Of a stretch of 64,000 bases of DNA, positions 53,844 through 63,450 are shown piece by piece. Each line of letters starts with the position of its first letter. The first letter of the stretch is position 1. Origin of the DNA: HXMU1420-13 sp024742815 (GTDB lineage Bacteria; Bacteroidota; Rhodothermia; Balneolales; Balneolaceae); the NCBI GenBank assembly GCA_024742815.1, contig JANSXX010000014.1, forward strand, positions 34,721-98,720, in the 5' to 3' direction. The position numbers and the translations under genes were made by a program. The notes under the pieces are model-generated. The model made no database searches, was not told where the DNA came from, and worked only from the letters and a program-made list of their open reading frames with translations.

Positions 53844-55925
53844 ATGCGGCTCTTACTTATAGTTTTTTTCCTTTTTTCAATATCTAACGCCCTTTTTGCT
53901 CAATTCGAACCCGACACTCTTCAACGCCAAATAGATGAAATTGTAGTTGTCGGCTATGAAACCAATCGTAATATTCTAGAAACACCGGTAAGCGTGGCAC
54001 TAGTAAATCCGCAAACCATAACCGGATTAGATGCTTCCAGCTTATTGTTTGGGTTAAATACGGTAGCCGGTGTTCGAATGGAAGAACGAGCTCCGGGCAG
54101 TTATCGAATTTCGCTACGAGGCAGCTCCCTTCGCTCTCCATTTGGAATTCGAAATGTGAAGGTGTATTGGAATGGAATTCCCTTTACAGAACCAACGGGT
54201 ACTACTTTTTTGAATTTACTGGATGTCTGGAACATGCAATCCGTTGAAGTAATCAAAGGTCCGGCCGGAAGTTTGTATGGCGCCGGAAACGGTGGTGTGT
54301 TATTGATTAACAGCACAAAACCTGTACTAACAGATCAATTAAGCAGCTCTTTCTCAGTAGGATCATTTGGCAGTTATTCTTCTCGATTAGCCTATCATGA
54401 TGTACTCGAAAATGGGTCCATCTCCTTTAAATATGCCGATCAACAAAGCGATGGATACCGGGAGCAGTCTTTTTTAGATCGTCGAGTTCTTGAAGTTTCC
54501 GGTGAAGTGGAATATGCTGAGGGTCGTTCAATAAATGCTAACGTATTATTTTCCGAACTCAACTACGGCATTCCGGGCGGTTTAAACGCCGAACAATTTG
54601 AAGCGAATCCTACTCAAGCTCGTCCCGGCAACCGTTTTGCATTAGGCAGTGTGGATGCTGATGCAAGCATTAAACACGAAGCCTTGCTATTTGGACTAAC
54701 CCACGATTATCAAATTACCGATCGATTCTCAAATACTGCTTCTGCTTATGGCACTTTAAGTGATTTCAAAAATCCTTTCAACCTGGATTACAAAATCGAC
54801 AGCCGAAAAAGTGGAGGTTTCCGAACGCAATATACCTATGATTTTATTGCGGGTAATAGTCCCGCGGAAATTAGTTTTGGCTCAGAATATCAGGCATCAA
54901 GTTATGCGTCACGGAATTTTGAAAACGATTCATCTAAGGTTGGAGCACTAAATTTTGATGATGAATTGAAAGTAAAAAGTACCTCCTTTTATGTGAGTTC
55001 ACAGCTCGATATTGGCAATAACTGGATACTAAACGCCGGAGCAAGTTTAAATCTGCTCCGTTACGATATTAAACGATTATTTAGCGCCGATGAGGATGAA
55101 TATGGCAGTACTGGACAAACCACTATCAATTTCGACACTCAATTTGTACCTCGCTTGTCGATTGCAAAGAAACTTAGTAATACTGTCACTGCATTTGGTG
55201 GGATTGGCTATGGGTTTTCGCCCCCAACCATTGAGGAAGTGCGGACAAATGAGGGAAGTATCAACCGGGGGTTACAACCTGAAATCGGGACTAATTTCGA
55301 ATTCGGTATTCGAGGATATGCATTTTTGGGTCGATGGGGATTTGACGCCACTACCTTTTTCTATCGCTTAAACAACAGCATCGTTCAGCAAGAATCGGAA
55401 CGTGGTACAACTTTATTCCGAAATGCTGGAAGCACCAATCAATTTGGACTCGAACTTAATTCATCTATACTTCTGGTTGATGATCCAATGGCATTTTTCT
55501 CGAAAATTGAACTGAAAACAGCCTACACTTTTAATGATTTCGAGTTTGATGAATATCAGACAGCAGACGGTGACTTCAGCGGCAACGATCTTACCGGAGT
55601 TGCACCTAATGTGTTAGTGAATACGCTACTCATCCAACAAAAAGATGGCTTTTATTCTACACTAAGCCATACGTTTAATGATGATATTCCACTGGAAGAT
55701 GATAATTCGATCTACTCGGAATCTTACCAACTGGTGCAATTTAAGCTTGGGTTGAAACAGCGTGTAGCTGAAAAATTGAATTTCGATGTAGGTTTCGGAA
55801 TCGACAATCTGCTGGATGAAAAATATAGCCGCGGTTTTGATATCAATGCGTTTGGTGGCCGTTACTTCCAACCGGCTCCCGAGCGGAATTGGTTTATTAC
55901 AGTACGTTTGAGTTATGAACTGTAA
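53844..55925 (+). CDS. TonB-dependent receptor
   Basis: A 693-residue outer-membrane receptor. A signal peptide (to ALFAQ) precedes the TonB-box-like start (DTLQRQIDEIVVVGY). The plug domain (~25-160) holds the family blocks RISLRGSSLRSPFGIRNVKVYWNGIP and VEVIKGPAGSLYGAGNGGVLLINS. A barrel (~170-693) ends ERNWFITVRLSYEL. In size and plug wording it resembles FecA/CirA-type siderophore or metal receptors. There is no carboxypeptidase-like N-domain or SusD partner, so a glycan role is unlikely. The ATG at 53844 is preferred to the TTG at 53835. Divergent from murI. Confidence 0.9.
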   Translation: MRLLLIVFFLFSISNALFAQFEPDTLQRQIDEIVVVGYETNRNILETPVSVALVNPQTITGLDASSLLFGLNTVAGVRMEERAPGSYRISLRGSSLRSPFGIRNVKVYWNGIPFTEPTGTTFLNLLDVWNMQSVEVIKGPAGSLYGAGNGGVLLINSTKPVLTDQLSSSFSVGSFGSYSSRLAYHDVLENGSISFKYADQQSDGYREQSFLDRRVLEVSGEVEYAEGRSINANVLFSELNYGIPGGLNAEQFEANPTQARPGNRFALGSVDADASIKHEALLFGLTHDYQITDRFSNTASAYGTLSDFKNPFNLDYKIDSRKSGGFRTQYTYDFIAGNSPAEISFGSEYQASSYASRNFENDSSKVGALNFDDELKVKSTSFYVSSQLDIGNNWILNAGASLNLLRYDIKRLFSADEDEYGSTGQTTINFDTQFVPRLSIAKKLSNTVTAFGGIGYGFSPPTIEEVRTNEGSINRGLQPEIGTNFEFGIRGYAFLGRWGFDATTFFYRLNNSIVQQESERGTTLFRNAGSTNQFGLELNSSILLVDDPMAFFSKIELKTAYTFNDFEFDEYQTADGDFSGNDLTGVAPNVLVNTLLIQQKDGFYSTLSHTFNDDIPLEDDNSIYSESYQLVQFKLGLKQRVAEKLNFDVGFGIDNLLDEKYSRGFDINAFGGRYFQPAPERNWFITVRLSYEL

Positions 55926-56050
55926 ACTAATCCTAAAATTCTCATTTACACGCAAAAAGTATGGGATAACTCTATTCCAAATCAGAGTAGAGTATTGATT
56001 TTGCTCGAATTGAATACTTCTAAATCTTTTAATGAGCCTTGGATTATTAG

Positions 56051-57100
56051 CTACTTTAAAAATCCTTTTTTCACCAACAATTCCGCGTTCAAAATCGCGC
56101 CACCGGCTGCTCCTCGAATAGTATTGTGTGCCATACAAACGAAGGAAATATCGAAGACTTCAGCTTCTCGGAGTCTGCCCATGTGCAGCTGCATTCCATT
56201 TTCGTGATCGGCATGGAGACGTGGTTGCGGGAAACGTTCTTCATCATGTAATTTGATAACCTGCTTGGGAGCAAATGGCAGATCGAGCTCTGCGATTGGG
56301 TTTTCGAAACCTAAGACAGCTTCTTTCACGGCTTCAATATTAACCGGTTTTTCAGACAGTTTAACCGTTACTGCTGCCATGTGCCCGTTCAAAGTTGGCA
56401 CACGTGTACAGGTAGCTTGCACAGGATAGTCGGGAGTTTCGATTCTATTGTTTGCTAGCTTTCCCAGTAACTTTTGAGTTTCCGGCGCAATTTTATCTTC
56501 CTCACCAGAAATAAACGGCACCACATTACTCAAAATATCAAGACTTGGAACACCCGGATAACCTGCTCCCGAAATTGCTTGCATGGTGGTAACGATCATC
56601 GCTTCTATACCGAATGCATCATAAATCGGTTTTAGCGCCAACGAAAGTGGAACCGCCACACAATTTGGGTTCGTCACAATCCACCCGGAGCCATCATCTG
56701 TGAATTTCTGCGTTTTAATTAATTCGATGTGATCCGGATTCACTTCCGGTACCAACAATGGTACTGTTGGATCTTGCCGATAATTCTTTGCATTCGAGAT
56801 AACCGGAATCCCCGCTCGGGCAAAAGCTCCTTCAATCTCGGTTGCTACTGATGAATCCAATCCCGAAAACACAAAATCCACCTCTTGCATCATGTTTGGA
56901 TCGCATGGATTTACCAGCATTTCAGCCACATTTTGCGGAAGTGCAACATCTTCCACCCAATTTGCAGCCTCTGCATATTTCTTACCCGCAGATCGCTCTG
57001 AAGCTCCAAGTGCTGCAATTTCGAACCATGGATGGTTCTGAAGTAAACGAATAAATTTTTGTCCGACTGCGCCCGTTGCGCCAAGAATTCCGACTTTCAT
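56051..57100 (-). CDS. asd: Aspartate-semialdehyde dehydrogenase
   Basis: Reduces aspartyl phosphate to aspartate semialdehyde, the step after lysC, on the path to lysine/DAP, threonine and methionine. The NADP site is GILGATGAVGQKFIRLL, the catalytic Cys is in VTNPNCVAVPLSLAL, and the base His is in RVPTLNGHMAAVTVKL. At 349 residues with GSERSAGKKYAEA-type wording, it resembles the archaeal/fungal-like subclass found in this phylum. Not clustered with lysC or lysA. Divergent from glyS across an octamer-repeat hairpin. Confidence 0.93.
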   Translation of the reverse strand: MKVGILGATGAVGQKFIRLLQNHPWFEIAALGASERSAGKKYAEAANWVEDVALPQNVAEMLVNPCDPNMMQEVDFVFSGLDSSVATEIEGAFARAGIPVISNAKNYRQDPTVPLLVPEVNPDHIELIKTQKFTDDGSGWIVTNPNCVAVPLSLALKPIYDAFGIEAMIVTTMQAISGAGYPGVPSLDILSNVVPFISGEEDKIAPETQKLLGKLANNRIETPDYPVQATCTRVPTLNGHMAAVTVKLSEKPVNIEAVKEAVLGFENPIAELDLPFAPKQVIKLHDEERFPQPRLHADHENGMQLHMGRLREAEVFDISFVCMAHNTIRGAAGGAILNAELLVKKGFLK

Positions 57101-57137
57101 GAGTACAATGATGAGTTTTTAATGAGTGAAACTCAAA

Positions 57138-57204
57138 GATAGGAACAAAGGCACTGAGGCACACAGCTTTTTTCACTTTGTGCCTTTGTAACTCTGTGCC
57201 TATC
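57138..57204. repeat. Inverted octamer-type repeat between asd and glyS
   Basis: The right arm contains TTTGTGCC, TTTGTAAC, TCTGTGCC. The left arm is the complementary kind (GGAACAAA, GGCACTGA, GGCACACA). ACAAAGGCAC (57145-57154) pairs with GTGCCTTTGT (57180-57189), and GATAGG with CCTATC at the base. It lies in the divergent promoter region. Confidence 0.6.
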
Positions 57205-57262
57205 TCACTAATTCATTATCTTCACCGCTCATTTAATCACAAAATCGAAGTTTTCCTGTTTC

Positions 57263-58714
57263 ATGTCGAATTTAGACAGTCTTGATAAAATTGTTTCGCT
57301 AGCCAAAGCTCGTGGCTTCATCTTTCAATCTTCTGAAATCTACGGCGGATTAAGCGCCGTTTACGATTACGGTCCGTTGGGCGTGGAATTAAAGCGCAAC
57401 ATCCGCAATGCATGGTGGAAAGAGATGACTCAACGCCACAACAATATTGTGGGTGTGGATGCGGCCATTTTTATGCATCCCAAAGTATGGGAAGCATCCG
57501 GACATGTTGGCGGTTTTAACGATCCGATGATCGACGACAAGCAGTCGAAGAAGCGTTATCGCGCTGATATGCTGATCGAGCAGTACATCATGAAGCTCGA
57601 GAAAGACGGAAAAACCGACAAAGCGGCTGAGATTCAGGAATTGCTGGATACTTCAGGTACTAGAAAAAGTCTTACCGAGGATTTATACGATATCATTATT
57701 GAAAATGAAATTCGTTCACCGGATTCCGGCGCCTTCGACTGGACCGAAGTTCGACAGTTTAACTTGATGTTTAAGACTCAGTTCGGGGCTACTTCCAGCG
57801 AAGAAGACGGCGTGTATTTACGTCCGGAAACGGCTCAGGGGATCTTCGTGAATTATAAAAACGTGCTGGATACCAGCCGAGTTGGTGTTCCTTTTGGGAT
57901 TGCTCAAACTGGTAAAGCGTTCCGTAATGAAGTGGTAGCCCGACAGTTTGTGTTCCGAATGCGCGAATTCGAACAAATGGAAATGCAATATTTTGTTGAG
58001 CCCGGCACCGATGCTGAATCGTATGATGAGTGGAAAGAGAAGCGAATTGGCTGGCACAAACGTATTGGTATTCGGGAAGAAAATTTACGTTTTGCAGATC
58101 ATCCACAGGATAAATTAGCTCACTATGCGTTGGCTGCTGTGGATGTTCAATATCAATTCCCGATTGGCTGGCAGGAAGTAGAAGGTATCCACAACCGCTC
58201 TGATTTTGATTTGACTCAGCACCAAGAATTTTCCGGCAAAAAACTGGATTACTTCGACCAAAAAGCAGGTAAACGTTACGTGCCTTACGTAATTGAAACT
58301 TCTATCGGACTTGATCGCTGCACGTTGATGGTGCTTTGTGATTCTTACCGTGAAGAAGAAGTGGATGGCGACAAACGAGTTGTTTTAAAAATGCATCCTG
58401 AATTAGCTCCGATTCAAGTTGGAGTTTTCCCTTTAATCAAAAAAGGACCGCTACAGGAAATCGCACGTAAAATCGAAACTGATTTACGTGAAGATTACTC
58501 GGTACAGTACGACGAAGCCGGATCGATCGGTAAGCGTTATCGCCGATTGGATGAAGCAGGAACTCCATTTTGCGTAACTGTCGATTTTGATACTATCGAG
58601 CAGGATCAGAAAGTAACCATACGCCACCGCGATGATATGAGTCAGGTTCGCGTGGATATCGACAAAGTAGGCGATGTGATTCGGGTTGGAATGAAGAATT
58701 GGAAGCCTTCGTAA
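57263..58714 (+). CDS. glyS: Glycine--tRNA ligase (homodimeric type)
   Basis: A 483-residue class II synthetase of the alpha2 (eukaryote/archaea-like) type. Landmarks are SLAKARGFIFQSSEIYGGLSAVYDYGPLG, motif 2 FRNEVVARQFVFRMREFEQMEMQYF, YLRPETAQGIFVNYKN, motif 3 SIGLDRCTLMVL and a C-terminal anticodon-binding domain (~390-483; YRRLDEAGTPFCVTVDFDT). Shorter than human GlyRS but normal for bacteria. A terminator follows. Confidence 0.95.
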   Translation: MSNLDSLDKIVSLAKARGFIFQSSEIYGGLSAVYDYGPLGVELKRNIRNAWWKEMTQRHNNIVGVDAAIFMHPKVWEASGHVGGFNDPMIDDKQSKKRYRADMLIEQYIMKLEKDGKTDKAAEIQELLDTSGTRKSLTEDLYDIIIENEIRSPDSGAFDWTEVRQFNLMFKTQFGATSSEEDGVYLRPETAQGIFVNYKNVLDTSRVGVPFGIAQTGKAFRNEVVARQFVFRMREFEQMEMQYFVEPGTDAESYDEWKEKRIGWHKRIGIREENLRFADHPQDKLAHYALAAVDVQYQFPIGWQEVEGIHNRSDFDLTQHQEFSGKKLDYFDQKAGKRYVPYVIETSIGLDRCTLMVLCDSYREEEVDGDKRVVLKMHPELAPIQVGVFPLIKKGPLQEIARKIETDLREDYSVQYDEAGSIGKRYRRLDEAGTPFCVTVDFDTIEQDQKVTIRHRDDMSQVRVDIDKVGDVIRVGMKNWKPS

Positions 58715-58791
58715 TTAGATCAACTACGCCAAAGGCTTCGTTGATTAAAAATTAGGAGTACGACAATTAGGAATATTTTTGCTTTTATCTG

Positions 58792-58820
58792 GCTCCGATG
58801 CTCAGCGTCGGAGCTTTTTT
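58792..58820 (+). terminator. Intrinsic terminator after glyS (GCTCC hairpin family)
   Basis: GCTCCGATGC, loop TCA, GCGTCGGAGC: a 10-bp stem with one G-U pair, followed by TTTTTT. The same hairpin family occurs at 49451, 49631 and, decayed, 46365. Confidence 0.85.
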
Positions 58821-59012
58821 GATTCACCAGAATGGGATGTTTTTAATGGAATTAGGTCACTCTACCAATCCTCATATGAAATCTTAAGGGGCATTTCAAG
58901 CAACGATCCAGCACAGTTTTTAATTCGGAAAAAGTCCCGCAAACCGCCTGTTTTTAGCAGTTTATTTTATTACCCTTATCGCGAAGTTTAAAACTCTTGG
59001 TATCAATTCGCA

Positions 59013-61718
59013 TTGAATCAATTAAAGAACATCTTCGAGTTTTATAGAGATTGCTATTTACATGACCTAAAGGGCATTAGAATAACCAATTTCTTTTCTC
59101 GAACGGCAAAAAGCAGGTTTTCTCCATCTGATAATGATTTTTTCCATAGCAATTTGGATAAAATTCACGTGGATCATGAATGGGCTACCACCGTGGAGAA
59201 AGAACTGTTACTAAATCATCAGGAGAAAGCGCTTTATGCCGGCACTTACTTCATCAAAGGTAATAAGTCGATGTTGGGGAAGTCTTCGGTTAATTACTTA
59301 CCTCTTTACATCCATGAATTAGAGCTGGTAAAAATTAATAAGGTTTATTTTGTAGAAGTACTCGATACCTATTTGAATCCTGATTTCATCCCGTTGTTGA
59401 ATTCAATGGATGAAGAGTTGAATCTACACGCAGAAATTTTTGAACAACAACTTCCCTCAAATCCTATCGGTTTTGAACATCTCGTTCAAATTGAGAACTT
59501 TTTTAAAGAACATTGTCCGAATTGGAATATTGATGAGCTATTTAATTATCACGATCCAACTTTCGATTTCAATAAATATGAAGCAACCCTGAAGAAGCTT
59601 CCTGTAGGAGAAAAAACCATTTGTTCGGGCTTAATTTTTGGAGTCTTCAACAAGCCACAAGGTTCCTTAGGCGTCATAAACGAACTGGATGCACTTGCAA
59701 ATGGAAAGAAAATAAATGCGCCCTTATTGAATCAATTTTTTGGTTTAACAGAACTTCATTTTGATGAGGTTACATCACGCAGAGTTTATATCCCTGCATC
59801 CCTGAGTGCTTCACAGCGCAGTACTATTTTCAAAAAAGACACATTCCCAATTTCTTTAGTATTAGGCCCTCCCGGCACAGGAAAGTCGTTTACCATTGCC
59901 TGCCTTGCACTCGATGCTATCTGCAATAATCAGTCCGTATTAATTGTTTCGAAAAACTCGCAAGCCTCTCGAGTTGTTGGCAACATTATCGAAAATAAGT
60001 TTGGTGTAAAAGGTAGGCTAGTTAAAGCTGATAACCAGCGATATCGGCGAGGTTTGGCTTCTCGATTGGAAAAAATGGTGAATTGGTCCGATACTAATAC
60101 TCCTGATTTGATTTCCACAAAAAAAAGTATTCACGTTTTACAAGAGAGGCTTCACCAAACACTTTCCAAAATTATAGATACCGAACAAAAAGAGCTTGAA
60201 TGGGGCAAATTCTATCACAAAAACAATCGTGGTTTCTTTTCGATTTTTAAAGACAAATGGATTCAGTATAAAAAATCGAATACCGATAAGGTTTGGCAAT
60301 TAAATCGGACGTTAATTGATCTTCACAGGCAAAAAAACAAGTGGGTGAATAGGTACATCACCGAAAAGCTGGAATCAAAGTTCAAAAGTTCACTCAAGTT
60401 TGAACGAGCTAATTTTCTAAAACTTATAGATGCCCTAAAAGAGAAAAATTATTCGAAGACCTACGAACAAATTCATACGATTGATTTTGCTTTAATTTTA
60501 AAAGCAATGCCGATTTGGTTAACCACATCAAAGCAGATTTCCGGGCATTTACCATTGCAAAAAGAATTATTTGATGTAGTGATTGTTGATGAAGCTTCTC
60601 AATGTGATATTGCTTCAATGATACCGGTGATATACCGAGCAAAAAAACTGGTTGTAGTTGGTGACCCTCAGCAATTAAATCATATTTCCTTTCTATCCGA
60701 TGCAAAACAACGTGATCTAAGAGGTACCTATAAACTCGACGAATCTTTACCAAATTACAGAACGGAGAGCCTCATCGATTGGACCAATAAGTTAGTTACG
60801 AGCCAGAATCAGGTTACTTTTTTAAACGATCATTATCGAAGTAAGCCATCCATTATTCGTTTTTCGAACGAAAACTTTTACGACAATCGATTAAATATTT
60901 TGCGTTCACATCCCATCAATGATCAAACACCAGCGGTAATTATTACTAATGTTTTCGGTGTAAGAAATGATCAAGGTGTGAATGAAAAAGAAGCTGGAGC
61001 AATCGTTAATCAGCTTCGTGAACTAATACATGAATACGAATCACTACCTTCAAAAAACCTTCCATCCATAGGTATTTCTTCCCCTTTAGCAGCTCAAGTA
61101 AGTTTCATCAAAACAGTTATTAATAAAGAATTCTCTACCGCAACACTTTCTAAGTTCAACATTCTCATTGGTACGCCTTATCATTTTCAAGGAGAAGAAC
61201 GAGATATTATGATGCTCTCGTTTACGATTGATCCCGAGTCTCATTTTGGTGCCATTCAATACTTAAATCTCGAGGATGTTTTTAATGTGTTGATCACCCG
61301 TGCTCGAAATCAGCAATTTGTATTTACATCAGTTTCAGCCAACCAACTACCCACTTCATCTTTGTTAAAATCCTATCTAGAATTCGATCATACATCATCA
61401 CAGAATGTCAACCAAACTCCCGTTTTTGATGAATTTATCAATGAGATTTGTGAATTTTTAAGTGGATCTAGCTTTAGTGATGTGCGAAAAGCTGTCACCG
61501 TTTCCGGGGTGGAAGTAGATTTGGCAGTTATTCATAATCAATCATTTTTCTGTATTGATTTAATTGGATACCCAGGTAATTTTGAAAAGCAATTTTCCGC
61601 TAGAACTATTGAAATATTCAATCGAATGAATGTTCCTGTATACTTCATTCCTTATAGTTGCTGGGTGTTAAACAAAGAGCAAACTAAGAAGGATTTACTC
61701 CGATTTTTGAATACTTAA
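59013..61718 (+). CDS. Superfamily 1 helicase (UPF1/DNA2-like) with C-terminal nuclease-like region
   Basis: A 901-residue protein. The N-terminal ~260 residues are lineage-specific, with a small beta domain. The helicase core follows: Q-motif SASQR (~268), Walker A Gly285-PPGTGKS, Walker B VIVDEASQCD (~523), motif III VVGDPQQLNH (~546), motif IV NDHYRSKPSII, motif V GTPYHFQGEERDIMM and motif VI LITRARNQQ. A long helical insertion (~370-490) separates motifs I and II. Residues ~800-901 resemble the DUF559/Vsr-like fold fused to similar helicases (VSGVEVDLAVIHNQSFFCIDLIG), but the expected E-x-D-G is D-L-I-G, so catalysis is doubtful. The start is a TTG with no upstream alternative before a stop. 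A repair or defence role is not settled. Confidence 0.8.
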   Translation: MNQLKNIFEFYRDCYLHDLKGIRITNFFSRTAKSRFSPSDNDFFHSNLDKIHVDHEWATTVEKELLLNHQEKALYAGTYFIKGNKSMLGKSSVNYLPLYIHELELVKINKVYFVEVLDTYLNPDFIPLLNSMDEELNLHAEIFEQQLPSNPIGFEHLVQIENFFKEHCPNWNIDELFNYHDPTFDFNKYEATLKKLPVGEKTICSGLIFGVFNKPQGSLGVINELDALANGKKINAPLLNQFFGLTELHFDEVTSRRVYIPASLSASQRSTIFKKDTFPISLVLGPPGTGKSFTIACLALDAICNNQSVLIVSKNSQASRVVGNIIENKFGVKGRLVKADNQRYRRGLASRLEKMVNWSDTNTPDLISTKKSIHVLQERLHQTLSKIIDTEQKELEWGKFYHKNNRGFFSIFKDKWIQYKKSNTDKVWQLNRTLIDLHRQKNKWVNRYITEKLESKFKSSLKFERANFLKLIDALKEKNYSKTYEQIHTIDFALILKAMPIWLTTSKQISGHLPLQKELFDVVIVDEASQCDIASMIPVIYRAKKLVVVGDPQQLNHISFLSDAKQRDLRGTYKLDESLPNYRTESLIDWTNKLVTSQNQVTFLNDHYRSKPSIIRFSNENFYDNRLNILRSHPINDQTPAVIITNVFGVRNDQGVNEKEAGAIVNQLRELIHEYESLPSKNLPSIGISSPLAAQVSFIKTVINKEFSTATLSKFNILIGTPYHFQGEERDIMMLSFTIDPESHFGAIQYLNLEDVFNVLITRARNQQFVFTSVSANQLPTSSLLKSYLEFDHTSSQNVNQTPVFDEFINEICEFLSGSSFSDVRKAVTVSGVEVDLAVIHNQSFFCIDLIGYPGNFEKQFSARTIEIFNRMNVPVYFIPYSCWVLNKEQTKKDLLRFLNT

Positions 61719-62788
61719 TTCAACTCTAACCCCTTCACCCATTCCGATATCTCATCCAAAAAACCATCCACAAACTCTTTGGGTAATGTAGCGTATTCAG
61801 TCACAAATCCGGTATTTGCCGGCTGAAATAAGTGATTGGCGTTTGGGAAATTCTTGTTGGTGCAGTTCATACGATCGTTAAGGCAAACTTCTACGAAAAC
61901 GGTTTCATTCTGAGTGGGAGTTACTTGTGTATCTTTCCCTCCGAATAATGCGAGAATTGGGATCTCTAATCCCTCCAGGTCAACGGCTGGATCGTAATGT
62001 AAAAGTGACCGCATTTGTGCTGTTTTCAATGGTGTTACCTGCGCGTTGTATTGTGCATTCGCAAACGCTTCAACATCAACAATGTACTGCCGCTGTGCTT
62101 CCGGCAACTTTGCGACTTCGCTTTCAATAAGTTTTTGATAAGCCACTTTTAGTTCGTCCCAACCTTCGTTTTCCTTCGCTGTTTTGTACGCTAATTCCTG
62201 AAATTCCAAAATGGGCTCAATATCATCGTCTGTTTTACCTGCAGCTTTTTGCATGATTATAACCTGTTCATTAATCACATCCTTCAATGGTACCGTTGTG
62301 CTTGCCATTAAAACCATTGCTGTGACCCGATCATCATTATCCGCTGTTTTAATGGATACAATACCCCCTTGTGAATGTCCGAGTAGGATAAATTCATCAA
62401 AAAGCTCATCGGCCTGAAACTGGAAATAATCCATAATTGCGATTACATCATCGGCTAAAACGTCGAGTGTAGCTTCCGAAAAACTACCTGTTGAGCTACC
62501 TACTTCCCTATCATCGTATCTGAAACTAGCTACCCCTTGCTCTTTAAGGTGTTCTGCAATCAATCGGAAAGGTTTAAATCCCAATATGGTTTCATCTCGA
62601 TCCTGCGCGCCACTACCTGTAATCAAAATTACAAGCGGATCACCTTTTTCATGATTCTCGGGTAGTTCTAAGGTCCCGCCAATTTCAAAGTTACCGTTTG
62701 GAATAACTAAATCCTGAGCTTGTGAAAAGGCAGGTATCAGCATTGCAAAAAGAACTAATGTCACAAAAGCTTTATTGATACTATTCAT
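61715..62788 (-). CDS. Exported alpha/beta hydrolase (serine aminopeptidase S33-like)
   Basis: A 357-residue exported hydrolase. A signal peptide (1-24, ending SQA) is followed by an alpha/beta hydrolase with LVILITGSGAQDRDETI (oxyanion), serine elbow LGHSQGGIVSIK, Asp in LALFGGKDTQVTP and His in FPNANHLFQPAN. A helical cap (~170-240) lies between. The YPNG-type domain 'IPNGNFEIGGTLELPENHEKGDP' is common in this periplasmic esterase group. It overlaps the sdpI-like gene by 4 bp and the helicase end by 4 bp on the opposite strand. Confidence 0.88.
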   Translation of the reverse strand: MNSINKAFVTLVLFAMLIPAFSQAQDLVIPNGNFEIGGTLELPENHEKGDPLVILITGSGAQDRDETILGFKPFRLIAEHLKEQGVASFRYDDREVGSSTGSFSEATLDVLADDVIAIMDYFQFQADELFDEFILLGHSQGGIVSIKTADNDDRVTAMVLMASTTVPLKDVINEQVIIMQKAAGKTDDDIEPILEFQELAYKTAKENEGWDELKVAYQKLIESEVAKLPEAQRQYIVDVEAFANAQYNAQVTPLKTAQMRSLLHYDPAVDLEGLEIPILALFGGKDTQVTPTQNETVFVEVCLNDRMNCTNKNFPNANHLFQPANTGFVTEYATLPKEFVDGFLDEISEWVKGLELN

Positions 62789-63447
62789 GAGGTTTGGGAG
62801 TCAAGTTGTTGAAAGATTACATACGAATAGATGACAGGCACTAAAACCAGCACTGCTATTACTACTCCAAAAAAACTCCAGTATGCAACCGAATGTGAAA
62901 TGGTTAGAGGTGCAATCATCATGATTAATCCACCAGCCGTCCAAACTTTTGCAGTAATTCGGTGCGTTCGTTTCCAAACGGTTTCATTCTCCAGAGTCCA
63001 TGGAGTTCTTACTCCGATAAAATAATTCTGCTTGATAGAATGCATGTAATTGCCTAAAACTAAAAACAGCATACCAATCGCAATTTGAAGGTAGATACTG
63101 AAATTGATGTCGGTTCCCAACGACTCAGCCATGATAAATACATACATAAATACCATGAACATACTCGTTATAATTCGGATGGCAGCAATAGGTTTTTGGG
63201 TTGATTCAATTCTCTTTTTGGGATCGATTAGCGGCAGGAATACAAGTAGTAAATAGGTGCCTAAACCAATGGCTGGAAACATTATTGCATTCACCCACTT
63301 TGGTCCCCAGTCATCGGCTTCTCCCTGCAAGTTAAAATGAGTAGGCACTTCATCAGGGAGTTCGTCCCAGATATAAGCCGAGAAAATAAAAGGCAGTATC
63401 AATAATACTACCACATACCATTCTTTTTTTAGCGTTTGAAGTATCAT
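62785..63447 (-). CDS. SdpI-like membrane protein (DUF1648 + SdpI)
   Basis: A 220-residue protein with six hydrophobic segments. The DUF1648 block is LPDEVPTHFNLQGEADDWGPKW, and the SdpI block contains NYMHSIKQNYFIGVRTPWTLENETVWKRTHRITAKVW. In Bacillus subtilis SdpI is the immunity/signalling partner of the SdpC toxin. It sits 3 bp after an ArsR-type repressor (SdpR-like) and overlaps a hydrolase gene by 4 bp. No SdpC-like gene is visible in the window. Confidence 0.9.
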   Translation of the reverse strand: MILQTLKKEWYVVVLLILPFIFSAYIWDELPDEVPTHFNLQGEADDWGPKWVNAIMFPAIGLGTYLLLVFLPLIDPKKRIESTQKPIAAIRIITSMFMVFMYVFIMAESLGTDINFSIYLQIAIGMLFLVLGNYMHSIKQNYFIGVRTPWTLENETVWKRTHRITAKVWTAGGLIMMIAPLTISHSVAYWSFFGVVIAVLVLVPVIYSYVIFQQLDSQTS

Positions 63448-63450
63448 AGC

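Noticed and set aside
58779..58991. 70-codon plus-strand reading frame between glyS and the helicase
   Set aside because: It would start at a TTG, its first codons are the glyS terminator hairpin and T-tract, and it matches no family. It is in the helicase frame but a TAA separates them, so it is more likely spacer than an N-terminal extension.
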